Below are positions 1 to 6,744 of a stretch of 16,809 bases of DNA, piece by piece. This DNA comes from JANNGC01 sp043757045 (lineage in GTDB: Bacteria > Verrucomicrobiota > Verrucomicrobiia > Limisphaerales > SIBH01): positions 1-16,809 of the forward strand of contig JAYVQC010000226.1 in the NCBI GenBank assembly GCA_043757045.1. The letters are read 5' to 3'. The notes under the pieces were generated by a model. The model worked only from the letters and a program-made list of their open reading frames with translations, searched no databases and was not told the origin of the DNA. Numbering within the stretch: position 1 is the stretch's first letter; the number at the start of each line of letters is the position of its first letter. The position numbers and the translations under genes are program-made.

Positions 1-78
1 CGCCGCCATCTGAACCAACGGTCGGCGCTCTGCCGAGACGCCGCTACGAAGCCGTGAAATTTGTCCGTTCGTTCTCAT
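1..78 (-). CDS. Start of a further pseudopilin-like gene (probably GspJ/PulJ type), cut by the window edge
   Basis: An ATG at 76-78 overlaps the TGA of the preceding pseudopilin by 4 bp (ATGA), and the frame stays open to base 1, giving 26 residues. The visible peptide is basic and starts MRTNGQISRLRSG, which would suit a prepilin leader, but the methylation motif itself would lie outside the window. The assignment rests on position: the genes before it follow the G-H-I order of a type II secretion pseudopilin operon, where J comes next. An alternative start is the ATG at 7-9, which would leave a 65 bp gap. The 4 bp overlap repeats the spacing style of its neighbours, so the earlier start is preferred. 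The product is not directly seen. Confidence 0.45.
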   Translation of the reverse strand, partial: MRTNGQISRLRSGVSAERRPLVQMAA

Positions 79-758
79 GGCTTGGGCTGCACGTATTCCT
101 GCGCGTAGATGAGTCCGTTCGTCTGCCAGCCCGAGATGAGCGCGCGGACGACGTAACGGTTGACCTCCGAACCAAGCCGGCCATTCGGCAATACCGGCCA
201 GGAGAAGCGCAGACGCACGTCGAACAACTGGTTGGTCAAACTGACGTCTGCCGGAGGCAGCACAAAATCGCCCGCCGCATCGAACAAGGTCCGGTTCATC
301 GGATTGTTCAGCGGACTGTTCACCTCGCTCACGAGCTGGTAGCGGAAGCCCACCTCACTGCCCCGGCTGGCGATGCCACCGGAGATGGCGGCGAGCACAT
401 TCGTGTGCGCCACGAACGGGTCGCAGAGAAACCGCAGCAGCACCTCCGTGGGAATGCCGTTGACGTTGTACGGCGCGCTGAACCGGTCGTTGGTAATGAC
501 CACGAAGGAGCCAAGATCAGACGGGGCCAGCTCTTCTCGCCCGGCCGTCTTGAGCGCCTGAAGCAGCAGGCGCGCGTCCTGGTTGATGATGGTTTCCTCG
601 CGGTTGTCGCGCTGAACCTGCAAGCCGGTGGGCAACACGCCGAGAATGGCGATGAGCGCGATGGCAATGACGCCCAAGGCGATGGCAATCTCGGCCATGG
701 TGAAGCCGGACTCGCCACCGCATGGAGCGCCGGTTGAAGATCGCGTGCGCAGTTTCAT
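75..758 (-). CDS. Type II secretion/type IV pilus pseudopilin, GspI/PilV-like
   Basis: This 227-residue protein has a class III prepilin signal. A basic leader ends in Gly18, then Phe19 begins the mature protein and Glu23 (+5) is present (GFTMAEIAIALG). A hydrophobic helix runs over about residues 19-42. The rest is a soluble domain with no motif I can name. The segment after the helix (LPTGLQVQRDNREET) resembles minor pseudopilins found in Verrucomicrobia cassettes. After leader cleavage and N-methylation by a prepilin peptidase, not in this window, such proteins enter a periplasmic pseudopilus. The start codon overlaps the stop of the GspH-like gene by 4 bp (ATGA), so translational coupling is likely. 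The GspI call follows mainly from gene order and the weakly conserved leader; PilV or a lineage-specific class is possible. Confidence 0.85.
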   Translation of the reverse strand: MKLRTRSSTGAPCGGESGFTMAEIAIALGVIAIALIAILGVLPTGLQVQRDNREETIINQDARLLLQALKTAGREELAPSDLGSFVVITNDRFSAPYNVNGIPTEVLLRFLCDPFVAHTNVLAAISGGIASRGSEVGFRYQLVSEVNSPLNNPMNRTLFDAAGDFVLPPADVSLTNQLFDVRLRFSWPVLPNGRLGSEVNRYVVRALISGWQTNGLIYAQEYVQPKP

Positions 759-1588
759 TGCAGTTTGGTCTCCAACCGCTTGGCTCGCCCGGTCAGTCCG
801 TTGACGTAGATGATGTTATTTGCAGAGTTGCCGGGAGGCACTTCCTCCACATCAATGTCAAAGATTGAGCCGTCGGCCTGACGAGTGTAGAAGATCGCGC
901 CACGCGCCACACGCAAGTGTCGGTCAGGAACATTTTGATCGAGCTTTCCAGCCCCGGTCTCGTCACGATCCACATTGATACAGCGTCCTTCGGAATCGAA
1001 AGCAATGTAGTGCATGCCCGTCGGGGGGACTAACGGAGGCGGACTACTCGTAAAAGGGAAACGAAACTTCGGCTGAGAATTGTTTAGACTCACCCGGAAG
1101 AAGCCGTCGTTCTTGAAGGTGTCGAACTGATCCTTGGGGATAAAAGTCTTGTCGGGCAATGACTTCCACTCGGTGATGTAGCCATCCGTGCCGCGCGTCC
1201 CCGGCTGCTCGCCCACCCGCCGATACTGGTAGAGCGCGTAGTGAGTGCAAACGCCCGCCTGCAAGCGCAGAATCTCCGCCCTTTCATTGGGGGTGAGGTT
1301 GGGACTACTGAGCATATCCGCTCCGGTCGGTCCGAGAATATCTGGCGACAGAAACACCACCGCCACCGTGCTGCGCTGGGAGATAGCCCGCTGGCGCGCG
1401 TAGGAAAGATCGGCGACCAACTGCCGGCACGCCGCATTGATGGCCACGCTCTCGGTGTTGCCGCGAATGTGCGGCAACGCCAGTCCCGCGATGATCGCGA
1501 TAATCACGAGCACGATCAGCATCTCCAGCAGCGTGAAGGCACGCCGGAGGCGGGCGGCCGGTTTCTGATGAAGGCAGATCGTGGTCAT
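755..1588 (-). CDS. Type II secretion pseudopilin, GspH-like
   Basis: With the ATG at 1586-1588 the protein has 277 residues and a short basic leader (MTTICLHQKPAARLRR). Cleavage would fall between Ala17 and Phe18, with Glu22 at +5, followed by a hydrophobic helix to about residue 38. The downstream segment with a CRQLVADLSYARQRAISQ core is characteristic of the GspH/FimT family. A longer reading frame opens at 1660, but that start would overlap the upstream gene by 68 bp and place an atypical leader ahead of the motif. The chosen start lies 4 bp after the upstream stop. Minor pseudopilins such as GspH cap or initiate the pseudopilus tip. The C-terminal part (IYVNGLTGRAKR) resembles the ending of many verrucomicrobial pseudopilins. 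Ala rather than Gly at -1 is shared with its two upstream neighbours. Confidence 0.85.
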   Translation of the reverse strand: MTTICLHQKPAARLRRAFTLLEMLIVLVIIAIIAGLALPHIRGNTESVAINAACRQLVADLSYARQRAISQRSTVAVVFLSPDILGPTGADMLSSPNLTPNERAEILRLQAGVCTHYALYQYRRVGEQPGTRGTDGYITEWKSLPDKTFIPKDQFDTFKNDGFFRVSLNNSQPKFRFPFTSSPPPLVPPTGMHYIAFDSEGRCINVDRDETGAGKLDQNVPDRHLRVARGAIFYTRQADGSIFDIDVEEVPPGNSANNIIYVNGLTGRAKRLETKLQ

Positions 1589-1592
1589 CGGC

Positions 1593-2372
1593 TTATTCCC
1601 AGCTCTTGATGTTGTCCTTGTTGAACTGGCTCGGATCAGCCAGGGCATCCGCCTTGCCATCCGGCCCTTTGGACCAGATGAGCACCCCGCGCTGAACGTT
1701 CCGATAGGGATACGGCTCGAAGATGGGGTTGTGACCGGGGGGATTGTTGAGCACGTTCACCTTGTTGTCGTAATCCAAATCAAACGCGATGAGGTAGGGA
1801 TTGCCCCACGGGTCTCGGAAATTGTAATCCGTGCTGGAGACGCCGGCAGAAGTGGTGCCGGGTTTTAACGTGCCGGGACTCAGGAAAGCATGCTTCTCAG
1901 GATTACGCCGGTGGTTGAGGTTGGAAAGAGCATCCACGTCCATGAGGATGACAATAATTTCCGCGTTCGTCTCGCTGAAGCTGTAGTCCACACCGTTATC
2001 CGCACCGGGCGGCATCTGCTTGGGCACCGGAGCCACCGTGTAGGCGGCCTGATAAGCCGCGACAGCTCCCTCAATGTTTTTCATGTCGACTTTGGCCGCC
2101 GTGATCTTGGCCTTCTTCTTCGCCACCGCCAAAGCCGGCACCAGCAACGCGGCGAGAATGCCAATGATGGAGATGACCACGAGCAGTTCGATGAGTGTGA
2201 ACGCGCGGCGACCGCGCGGGGCGCAGGCGTGCGGGAACGTGGCGCGCGCGGGCCGTGTGGCGCGGTAACAGAGGCGCGGCGTTTGCAAGGTCAGCGGCGG
2301 CGCCCAATCCTCGTCCGTCCACGCGACGGGCAGGCGAAGCGACGCAGGCAATTTAATGTGGAGCGTTTTCAT
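1593..2372 (-). CDS. Major pseudopilin, GspG-like, with a long leader
   Basis: The 259-residue product has the prepilin motif RRAFTLIELLVVIS, with cleavage expected after Ala57 and Glu62 at +5, then a hydrophobic helix to about residue 80. The soluble part holds hallmarks of the GspG major pseudopilin: DPWGNPY at 187-193 and a closing WSKGPDGK segment at 233-240, comparable to the GspG calcium-site region. As the major pseudopilin it would form the shaft of the pseudopilus driven by the ATPases encoded upstream. The start at 2370-2372 is 3 bp after the previous stop, with a GGAAG Shine-Dalgarno-like stretch about 8 bp ahead. It implies an unusually long 57-residue leader. A TTG at residue 29 is a possible alternative start. 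The call is firm at family level. Confidence 0.88.
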   Translation of the reverse strand: MKTLHIKLPASLRLPVAWTDEDWAPPLTLQTPRLCYRATRPARATFPHACAPRGRRAFTLIELLVVISIIGILAALLVPALAVAKKKAKITAAKVDMKNIEGAVAAYQAAYTVAPVPKQMPPGADNGVDYSFSETNAEIIVILMDVDALSNLNHRRNPEKHAFLSPGTLKPGTTSAGVSSTDYNFRDPWGNPYLIAFDLDYDNKVNVLNNPPGHNPIFEPYPYRNVQRGVLIWSKGPDGKADALADPSQFNKDNIKSWE

Positions 2373-2375
2373 GGT

Positions 2376-3050
2376 TCAGTTCTTCCAGTTGCCGATGATT
2401 TTGGTTTTGGCCACGCCGTTGGTGGTGCCGAGTTTGATTTCCACCCAGAGGTCGAAGGTCTCGGGGTTGTGTGAATCAACAGAGTTGCCAACGCGATATC
2501 GCCAAGGGTTTGGCCTCTGCCCGTTTCTATCATCCACTGGCACAACCAGCGAACGAGTGTTCGGCACAACTTCGGCGGCTTGATCGGATTTGAGATTCTT
2601 CAGGACAGGAGCCGTACGGTTGGCATCCGGATCAGCACCGCTGACTCCGTGCGAGTTGATGATGCCGCCCACGCCGAATGAGGTTTGCAGTGTGCTCGCC
2701 AAAATGTTGCCGTAGGGCGTCAAGTAAAGCGGGTCCGCTGCACCATTGTTCGTCGCCCCAGCCAGTTCGTAAAGCAGCGTGTTATAGTGCCAGAAATTCG
2801 TGTTCGGATTCTGCGGCGGATACACGCCCACCTTCGTTTTGTACTGCTCGATCAACAGCACCAAGTTCGCCAGTTCCGCCTCGGTGCGTTTGAGCTTCTT
2901 GTTGTCCCCCGCGACGCCAGCCAGGCCCACGATCAATCCCGCCACCACGGCCATGATGGCGATAACCACCAGCAACTCGATGATGGTAAAAGCTCGTTTC
3001 GGTGCTGGGCGCAAGGGATTCATTTCAAGAGTTCTGGCTGCGGTTTTCAT
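2376..3050 (-). CDS. Type II secretion pseudopilin, GspG-like
   Basis: This 224-residue protein starts with a basic leader ending KRA, cleavage after Ala20, then FTIIELLVVIAIMAVV with Glu25 at +5. A charged amphipathic stretch follows (residues 50-72), then a YPP motif near 77, as in pseudopilins that align a Tyr-Pro turn after the long helix. An NPWRYRV segment late in the protein resembles the GspG DPWGNPY loop. It is the first of the pseudopilin genes and its start region overlaps the end of the antitoxin gene. The ATG at 3048-3050 overlaps that gene by 26 bp; Met10 (ATG at 3021-3023) would instead sit 1 bp after the antitoxin stop and still leave a normal 10-residue leader. Neither start has a clear ribosome binding site, so the true start is uncertain. 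Confidence 0.85.
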   Translation of the reverse strand: MKTAARTLEMNPLRPAPKRAFTIIELLVVIAIMAVVAGLIVGLAGVAGDNKKLKRTEAELANLVLLIEQYKTKVGVYPPQNPNTNFWHYNTLLYELAGATNNGAADPLYLTPYGNILASTLQTSFGVGGIINSHGVSGADPDANRTAPVLKNLKSDQAAEVVPNTRSLVVPVDDRNGQRPNPWRYRVGNSVDSHNPETFDLWVEIKLGTTNGVAKTKIIGNWKN

Positions 3051-3333
3051 TCGGGCGATAGTTCAGGCGCAACTCCTCCTCCATGCGCTCGCTGAGCCAT
3101 TGCTTGATCATGCTCTGGTAGTTCAGGTAGCGCGAGCGGGCGAGGCGCTTGATGCGCGCCAGCATCCGCGGGTCAATGCGGAGCGTGATGGTGACGGAGT
3201 CGGAAAGTTCGGTGCCGGCCGCGACGGCGGATTCCATGAGGCGCAGGTCGGGGCGATTGTCCGCCCAGAAAAGCGCCTCGGCCTGCTCGTTGTCGAACAG
3301 CGGCACATCATCCCAATTTGAGAAAGCATTCAT
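3025..3333 (-). CDS. BrnA/CopG-type ribbon-helix-helix antitoxin
   Basis: The 102-residue protein has an acidic N-terminal part (about 1-40) with the LFWADNRPDL segment typical of CopG/BrnA-type antitoxins. It is followed by a ribbon-helix-helix region, TITLRIDPRMLARIKRLARSR (about 48-68), and a YLNYQSMIKQWLSERMEEEL helix. In this family the N-terminal part wraps the toxin, and the ribbon-helix-helix dimer binds the operator to repress the pair. It begins inside the last codons of the toxin gene with a 4 bp ATGA overlap, the usual toxin-first BrnTA order. Its end touches the first pseudopilin gene. Family assignment is by residue pattern only. Confidence 0.8.
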   Translation of the reverse strand: MNAFSNWDDVPLFDNEQAEALFWADNRPDLRLMESAVAAGTELSDSVTITLRIDPRMLARIKRLARSRYLNYQSMIKQWLSERMEEELRLNYRPNENRSQNS

Positions 3334-3620
3334 GTCTGGCCCAAAGTTTGATCCACTTTCTTCTGGTAGAAAAATTTTTCCTCCGGTTCGAACGAGCGGG
3401 CATGGATGACGCGGAACGTCTTCCCATTCGTGCGATAGACGCTGAAGACCCCTGCCCCTCCGGACGAGACGCCGAGGTTCACAAAGCGGGACTGGACGGA
3501 GAACCGGGAGGAACTGGGCAGCAGCTTGACGGCAAACGGGTCTTCAAAGGATTCCTCGATGTCCCGCAACGAGAGCGAGACGTTCAGATTGAACGGAGGA
3601 TTGTTCCAGTCAAAATCCAT
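3330..3620 (-). CDS. BrnT-type ribonuclease toxin
   Basis: The 96-residue protein carries the features of the BrnT toxin family: an early FDWN segment, an IEESFEDPF stretch at 21-29, a LGVSSGGAGVFSVYR strand pair near 49-63, a NGKTFRVIHAR segment near 65-75, and a final helix with EEKFFYQKK. BrnT proteins have a RelE-like fold and cleave RNA to arrest growth, with neutralisation by the partner encoded next. Known active-site positions are not assigned here because the family is divergent. The gene has its own candidate promoter and operator repeats upstream (3647-3687) and no Shine-Dalgarno sequence that I could identify. It separates the PilC-like gene from the pseudopilin genes by an otherwise short gap. 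DUF4258-type toxins are a less likely alternative. Confidence 0.75.
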   Translation of the reverse strand: MDFDWNNPPFNLNVSLSLRDIEESFEDPFAVKLLPSSSRFSVQSRFVNLGVSSGGAGVFSVYRTNGKTFRVIHARSFEPEEKFFYQKKVDQTLGQT

Positions 3621-3646
3621 ACGCTGTAAGTTCTTCGCACATGCTT

Positions 3647-3669
3647 TGTATGCACAATGTATTTACACA
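3647..3669 (-). promoter_or_regulatory. Paired operator-like repeats at the toxin-antitoxin promoter
   Basis: Two similar motifs lie 1 bp apart, given here as plus-strand sequence: TGTATTTACACA at 3658-3669 and TGTATGCACA at 3647-3656. Both read TGTAT, a short core, then CACA, and both have partial TGT/ACA dyad symmetry. They cover the proposed -10 element and the expected transcription start. Ribbon-helix-helix antitoxins usually bind such repeated short sites to autorepress, which is the inferred role here. Confidence 0.35.
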
Positions 3670-3687
3670 GGATGGCAGGTGAGTCAA
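3660..3687 (-). promoter_or_regulatory. Candidate sigma70-type promoter of the toxin-antitoxin pair
   Basis: On the minus strand TTGACT (3682-3687, 5 of 6 to the -35 consensus) is followed after 16 bp by TAAATA (3660-3665, weak -10). A transcript would start near 3653, about 33 nt before the toxin ATG. The -35 is good and the -10 is poor, so this is a candidate only. It may also serve the pseudopilin genes, which follow without a visible terminator. Confidence 0.4.
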
Positions 3688-3719
3688 GGGTGCTGACTCT
3701 GGGAACCGAGAATTCTTTC

Positions 3720-5027
3720 TTACTCGCCGCCGTCTTTCTTACCGGCCGGCTCGTCGCCGATGTCGTTGATGAGCTGGATGAGCGGGAGGAACATCGCGAT
3801 GACGATGCCACCCACGATCACGGCCAGGAAAACGATCATGATTGGCTCCAGGAGCGAGGTCATGGCGGCGACGGCGTTATCCACCTCGTCGTCGTAGTTG
3901 TCAGCGATCTTCATGAGCATCTCTGGCAGGGCGCCGGTCTGCTCGCCGACGTCCACCATGCTGATGACCATCGGGGGGAAAACAGTCGAAGATTCCAGCG
4001 GGGCGGTAATGGTTTCACCTTCCTTCACGCTCTCGTGAACGGCGCTCACAGCCTCGCCCACCACAACGTTGCCGGAAGTTTCCTTAACAATAGTGAGCGC
4101 CTGAAGAATCGGCACACCGCTGCTGACCAGCGTGCCGAGCGTGCGCGCGAAACGCGAAATGGCTACCTTGCTGAACACGGGGCCGAGCACGGGCATCTTG
4201 AGCTTCACCTTGTCCACCACGTAGCGCCCGCCCTTGGTGCGCTTCCAGAGCACGAAGGCGATGGCCAAAATGATGAGAATAACGGCTGTGGCGATGAAAT
4301 GATCCTTGATGACGTTGCTGATGCCGAGGACGAAACGCGTGAAGGCGGGCAAATCCTGGCCGGGCAACATGTCCTTGAAGATCAGCTCAAACTTCGGAAC
4401 GACGAAGACCATCAGGATGATGAGAATCGCCACCGCGACAATCAGCACCGCCACGGGGTAGAACATGGCCGCGACGACCTTGCCCTTGATCTTCATGGCC
4501 TTTTCCTGGAACTCCGCGAGCCGGGCGAGCACGACTTCGAGCACACCGCCGAGTTCGCCGGCCTTGACCATGTTGACGTAGAGCTTGTTGAAGGTCTTGG
4601 GATGCTGCGCCAAGCCTTCGGAAAACGTGCTGCCGCCCTCGATGGACTGGCCGATTTTCCCGATGATTTCCTTGAGCGTGAGGTTGCGTTCCTGGCGTTC
4701 CAGCACGCGCAATCCCCGCAAGAGCGGAAGGCCCGCGTCCACCAGCGTCGCCAACTGCCGGGTGAAGATGGTGAGCACCTTCATCTTCACCTTCCCGCTC
4801 AGGCCGGGAATCTTGATATTGAGGTTGCCGCCGCCCTTTTTCTTGCCGCCGGCCGCCTTGGCCTTGGCCGAGCCTTTGTCCTTGGAGGCGTCCACCTGCA
4901 CGACCTTGGTGGGAAAATAGCCCATTTCCTTGAGCCGCCCGATGGCTTCGTTCTGGTTGGCGACGTCGAGGGTGCCCTTGGTCTCCTTGCCCCGGGAATC
5001 CATCGCGACGTAAGAAAATTTCGGCAT
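3720..5027 (-). CDS. PilC/GspF-type inner-membrane platform protein
   Basis: The 435-residue protein has the full architecture of the GspF/PilC family. An N-terminal domain begins MPKFSYVAMDSRGK. A lysine- and glycine-rich linker runs over about 49-70. A first GspF domain (about 87-210) includes FTRQLATLVDAGLPLLRGL, and a second (about 288-412) includes ISRFARTLGTLVSSGVPILQAL and VGEQTGALPEML. Hydrophobic segments near 188-210, 241-261 and 391-416 are membrane helices. The protein sits in the inner membrane and passes ATPase movement to pilin subunits. Length and both repeats are normal for the family, so it looks intact. It starts 23 bp after the PilB-like gene 1 stop, in the same operon. 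It ends 99 bp before the toxin gene, with no convincing terminator between them. Confidence 0.95.
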   Translation of the reverse strand: MPKFSYVAMDSRGKETKGTLDVANQNEAIGRLKEMGYFPTKVVQVDASKDKGSAKAKAAGGKKKGGGNLNIKIPGLSGKVKMKVLTIFTRQLATLVDAGLPLLRGLRVLERQERNLTLKEIIGKIGQSIEGGSTFSEGLAQHPKTFNKLYVNMVKAGELGGVLEVVLARLAEFQEKAMKIKGKVVAAMFYPVAVLIVAVAILIILMVFVVPKFELIFKDMLPGQDLPAFTRFVLGISNVIKDHFIATAVILIILAIAFVLWKRTKGGRYVVDKVKLKMPVLGPVFSKVAISRFARTLGTLVSSGVPILQALTIVKETSGNVVVGEAVSAVHESVKEGETITAPLESSTVFPPMVISMVDVGEQTGALPEMLMKIADNYDDEVDNAVAAMTSLLEPIMIVFLAVIVGGIVIAMFLPLIQLINDIGDEPAGKKDGGE

Positions 5028-5050
5028 AGCTCAGTTTCGGTAAATGTCCG

Positions 5051-6742
5051 TCACGTGTATTTTACGACTTCTTCAATGGTTGTATCGCCGTCGAAGATGC
5101 CACGCAAGCCGTCTTCACGCAACGTGACCATGCCCAGCTCGACCGCCTTCTGCCGCAAAACCACGGACGGCGCGCGCTCGTTGATTAGGTTGCGGATGGG
5201 GTCAGAGCAGACGAGCAGCTCGTAAATTCCTTTACGTCCCTTGTAGCCGGTGTCGTTGCAAGCATTGCAACCGCGGCCGTAGTAGAAAACTTTGTCGCCA
5301 ATGTCGTGGGGGGAAAGGTTCAGCAAGGTCAACTGGCTCTCCGTCGGCTCGAACGGCGTGCGGCATTTTCTGCACACGGTGCGGACGAGGCGCTGCGCGA
5401 GCACGGCTTGCAGCGTCGAGGAAATCAAAAACGGCTCCACGCCCATGTCCACGAGACGCGTCACCGCGCCGGGCGCGTCGTTCGTGTGCAAGGTGCTCAA
5501 GACCAAGTGGCCCGTGAGCGACGCCTGAATCGCGATCTGCGACGTCTCCAGGTCGCGCATTTCCCCGACCATGATCACGTCCGGGTCCTGACGCAGGAAC
5601 GCGCGCAAGGCCTTGCCGAAGGTCATGCCGACCGCATCATTGATCGCCACCTGCATGATGCCCTCGATGTCGTACTCCACCGGGTCTTCCGCCGTGAGCA
5701 GCTTGGTGTCAATCGTGTTCACCCTCCGCAAACACGAGTAGAGCGTCGTCGTTTTGCCAGAGCCGGTCGGACCAGTGACGATGAAAATTCCGTTCGGCTG
5801 GAGAATCGCCTCGTTGACGTAATCGAAAAGGTACTTGGGAAATTTCAGCGCCTCGAGGTCGAGGTTCACCGCCGAACGATCCAAAATACGCAACACCACC
5901 GACTCGCCGAACTGCGTCGGCAAACACGACACGCGCAAATCAATCGGCTTGCCCGCGATGGGGAAACTGATGCGCCCGTCCTGCGGCAGACGACGCTCGG
6001 AGATGTTCAAATTCGCCATCACCTTGATGCGCGAAATCATCGGCAGCGCGAGATGCTTCGGCGGCGGCGTCATCTCATAGAGCGCGCCGTCCACGCGGTA
6101 ACGAATCTTGAACTCGTCCTCGAACGGCTCGAAGTGAATGTCGCTCGCGCGGTCCTGCACCGCCTGATACAGCACGAGATTTACGAAGCGCACGATGGGG
6201 GCTTCATTCGCGAGTTCCGCCGCCGCCTCCTCGGAGCCTTCGGCCGCTTCGCGCGCGATGTCCTCGTCATCGAGTCCGGCCAGCGCCTCGCTCATGCTGC
6301 CGCCGTCCTCGGGGTAATACTTGTCGATCAGCTTGGCGATTTGCGTGGCATCGCCGACGAGCACCTGGACTTCCTTGCGGACAATGAAACCGATTTCGTC
6401 CACCACCGCCGGGTTCAACGGATCGCCAATCGCGACCTGCAATACCGAACCGTAATCAGCCACCGGCACGCACTGATACATGCGCGCCGTGGACGCGGGC
6501 AGCAACGCGACGAGTTCCGGCGCGAGTTCCTTGTCGTCGAGGTTGACGACTTCGGTGCCGAGATGCGCGGCCGTAATGGCCAGCTGCGTCTCGATCTCGA
6601 CGATGCCGAAATCATGCAGCACCTGCGAAAAACTTTTCCCGCTGCGCGCCTGCTCCTGGATCACCTCGTCCAGTTGCAAGTCGTCAATGAGCCCCTGCTC
6701 CTTGATGAGCGAGAGCAGCGGATTGGAAATATACTCGGCCAT
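5051..6742 (-). CDS. GspE/PilB-type pilus assembly ATPase (paralogue 1)
   Basis: From the ATG at 6740-6742 the protein has 563 residues. An N-terminal MshEN-type domain (about 1-145) is followed by an acidic linker and the secretion ATPase core. Visible motifs are Walker A GPTGSGKT at 324-331, Asp box AEDPVEY at 351-357, Walker B with DPDVIMVGEMRD at 386-397, and His box STLHTND at 416-422. The four zinc-ligand cysteines are Cys457, Cys460, Cys492 and Cys495, so the catalytic set is complete. It is a cytoplasmic hexameric ATPase that powers subunit insertion together with the PilC-like protein encoded next. A longer frame opens at 6796, but its extra residues are arginine-rich and overlap pilT. 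The chosen start lies 2 bp after the pilT stop and has a GGAT just ahead of it. Confidence 0.95.
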   Translation of the reverse strand: MAEYISNPLLSLIKEQGLIDDLQLDEVIQEQARSGKSFSQVLHDFGIVEIETQLAITAAHLGTEVVNLDDKELAPELVALLPASTARMYQCVPVADYGSVLQVAIGDPLNPAVVDEIGFIVRKEVQVLVGDATQIAKLIDKYYPEDGGSMSEALAGLDDEDIAREAAEGSEEAAAELANEAPIVRFVNLVLYQAVQDRASDIHFEPFEDEFKIRYRVDGALYEMTPPPKHLALPMISRIKVMANLNISERRLPQDGRISFPIAGKPIDLRVSCLPTQFGESVVLRILDRSAVNLDLEALKFPKYLFDYVNEAILQPNGIFIVTGPTGSGKTTTLYSCLRRVNTIDTKLLTAEDPVEYDIEGIMQVAINDAVGMTFGKALRAFLRQDPDVIMVGEMRDLETSQIAIQASLTGHLVLSTLHTNDAPGAVTRLVDMGVEPFLISSTLQAVLAQRLVRTVCRKCRTPFEPTESQLTLLNLSPHDIGDKVFYYGRGCNACNDTGYKGRKGIYELLVCSDPIRNLINERAPSVVLRQKAVELGMVTLREDGLRGIFDGDTTIEEVVKYT

Positions 6743-6744
6743 GT

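Noticed and set aside
3621..3719. Terminator between the PilC-like gene and the toxin gene
   Set aside because: Only weak partial stems (such as CTC with GAG near 3697-3710) and no T-run were found, so no terminator is claimed.
3657..5225. Long plus-strand open frame (522 codons) opposite the PilC-like gene and beyond
   Set aside because: It is rich in His, Asp, Glu and Arg, matches no domain, and lies antisense to a clear PilC/GspF protein and the end of a PilB-like gene. It is a codon-bias shadow.
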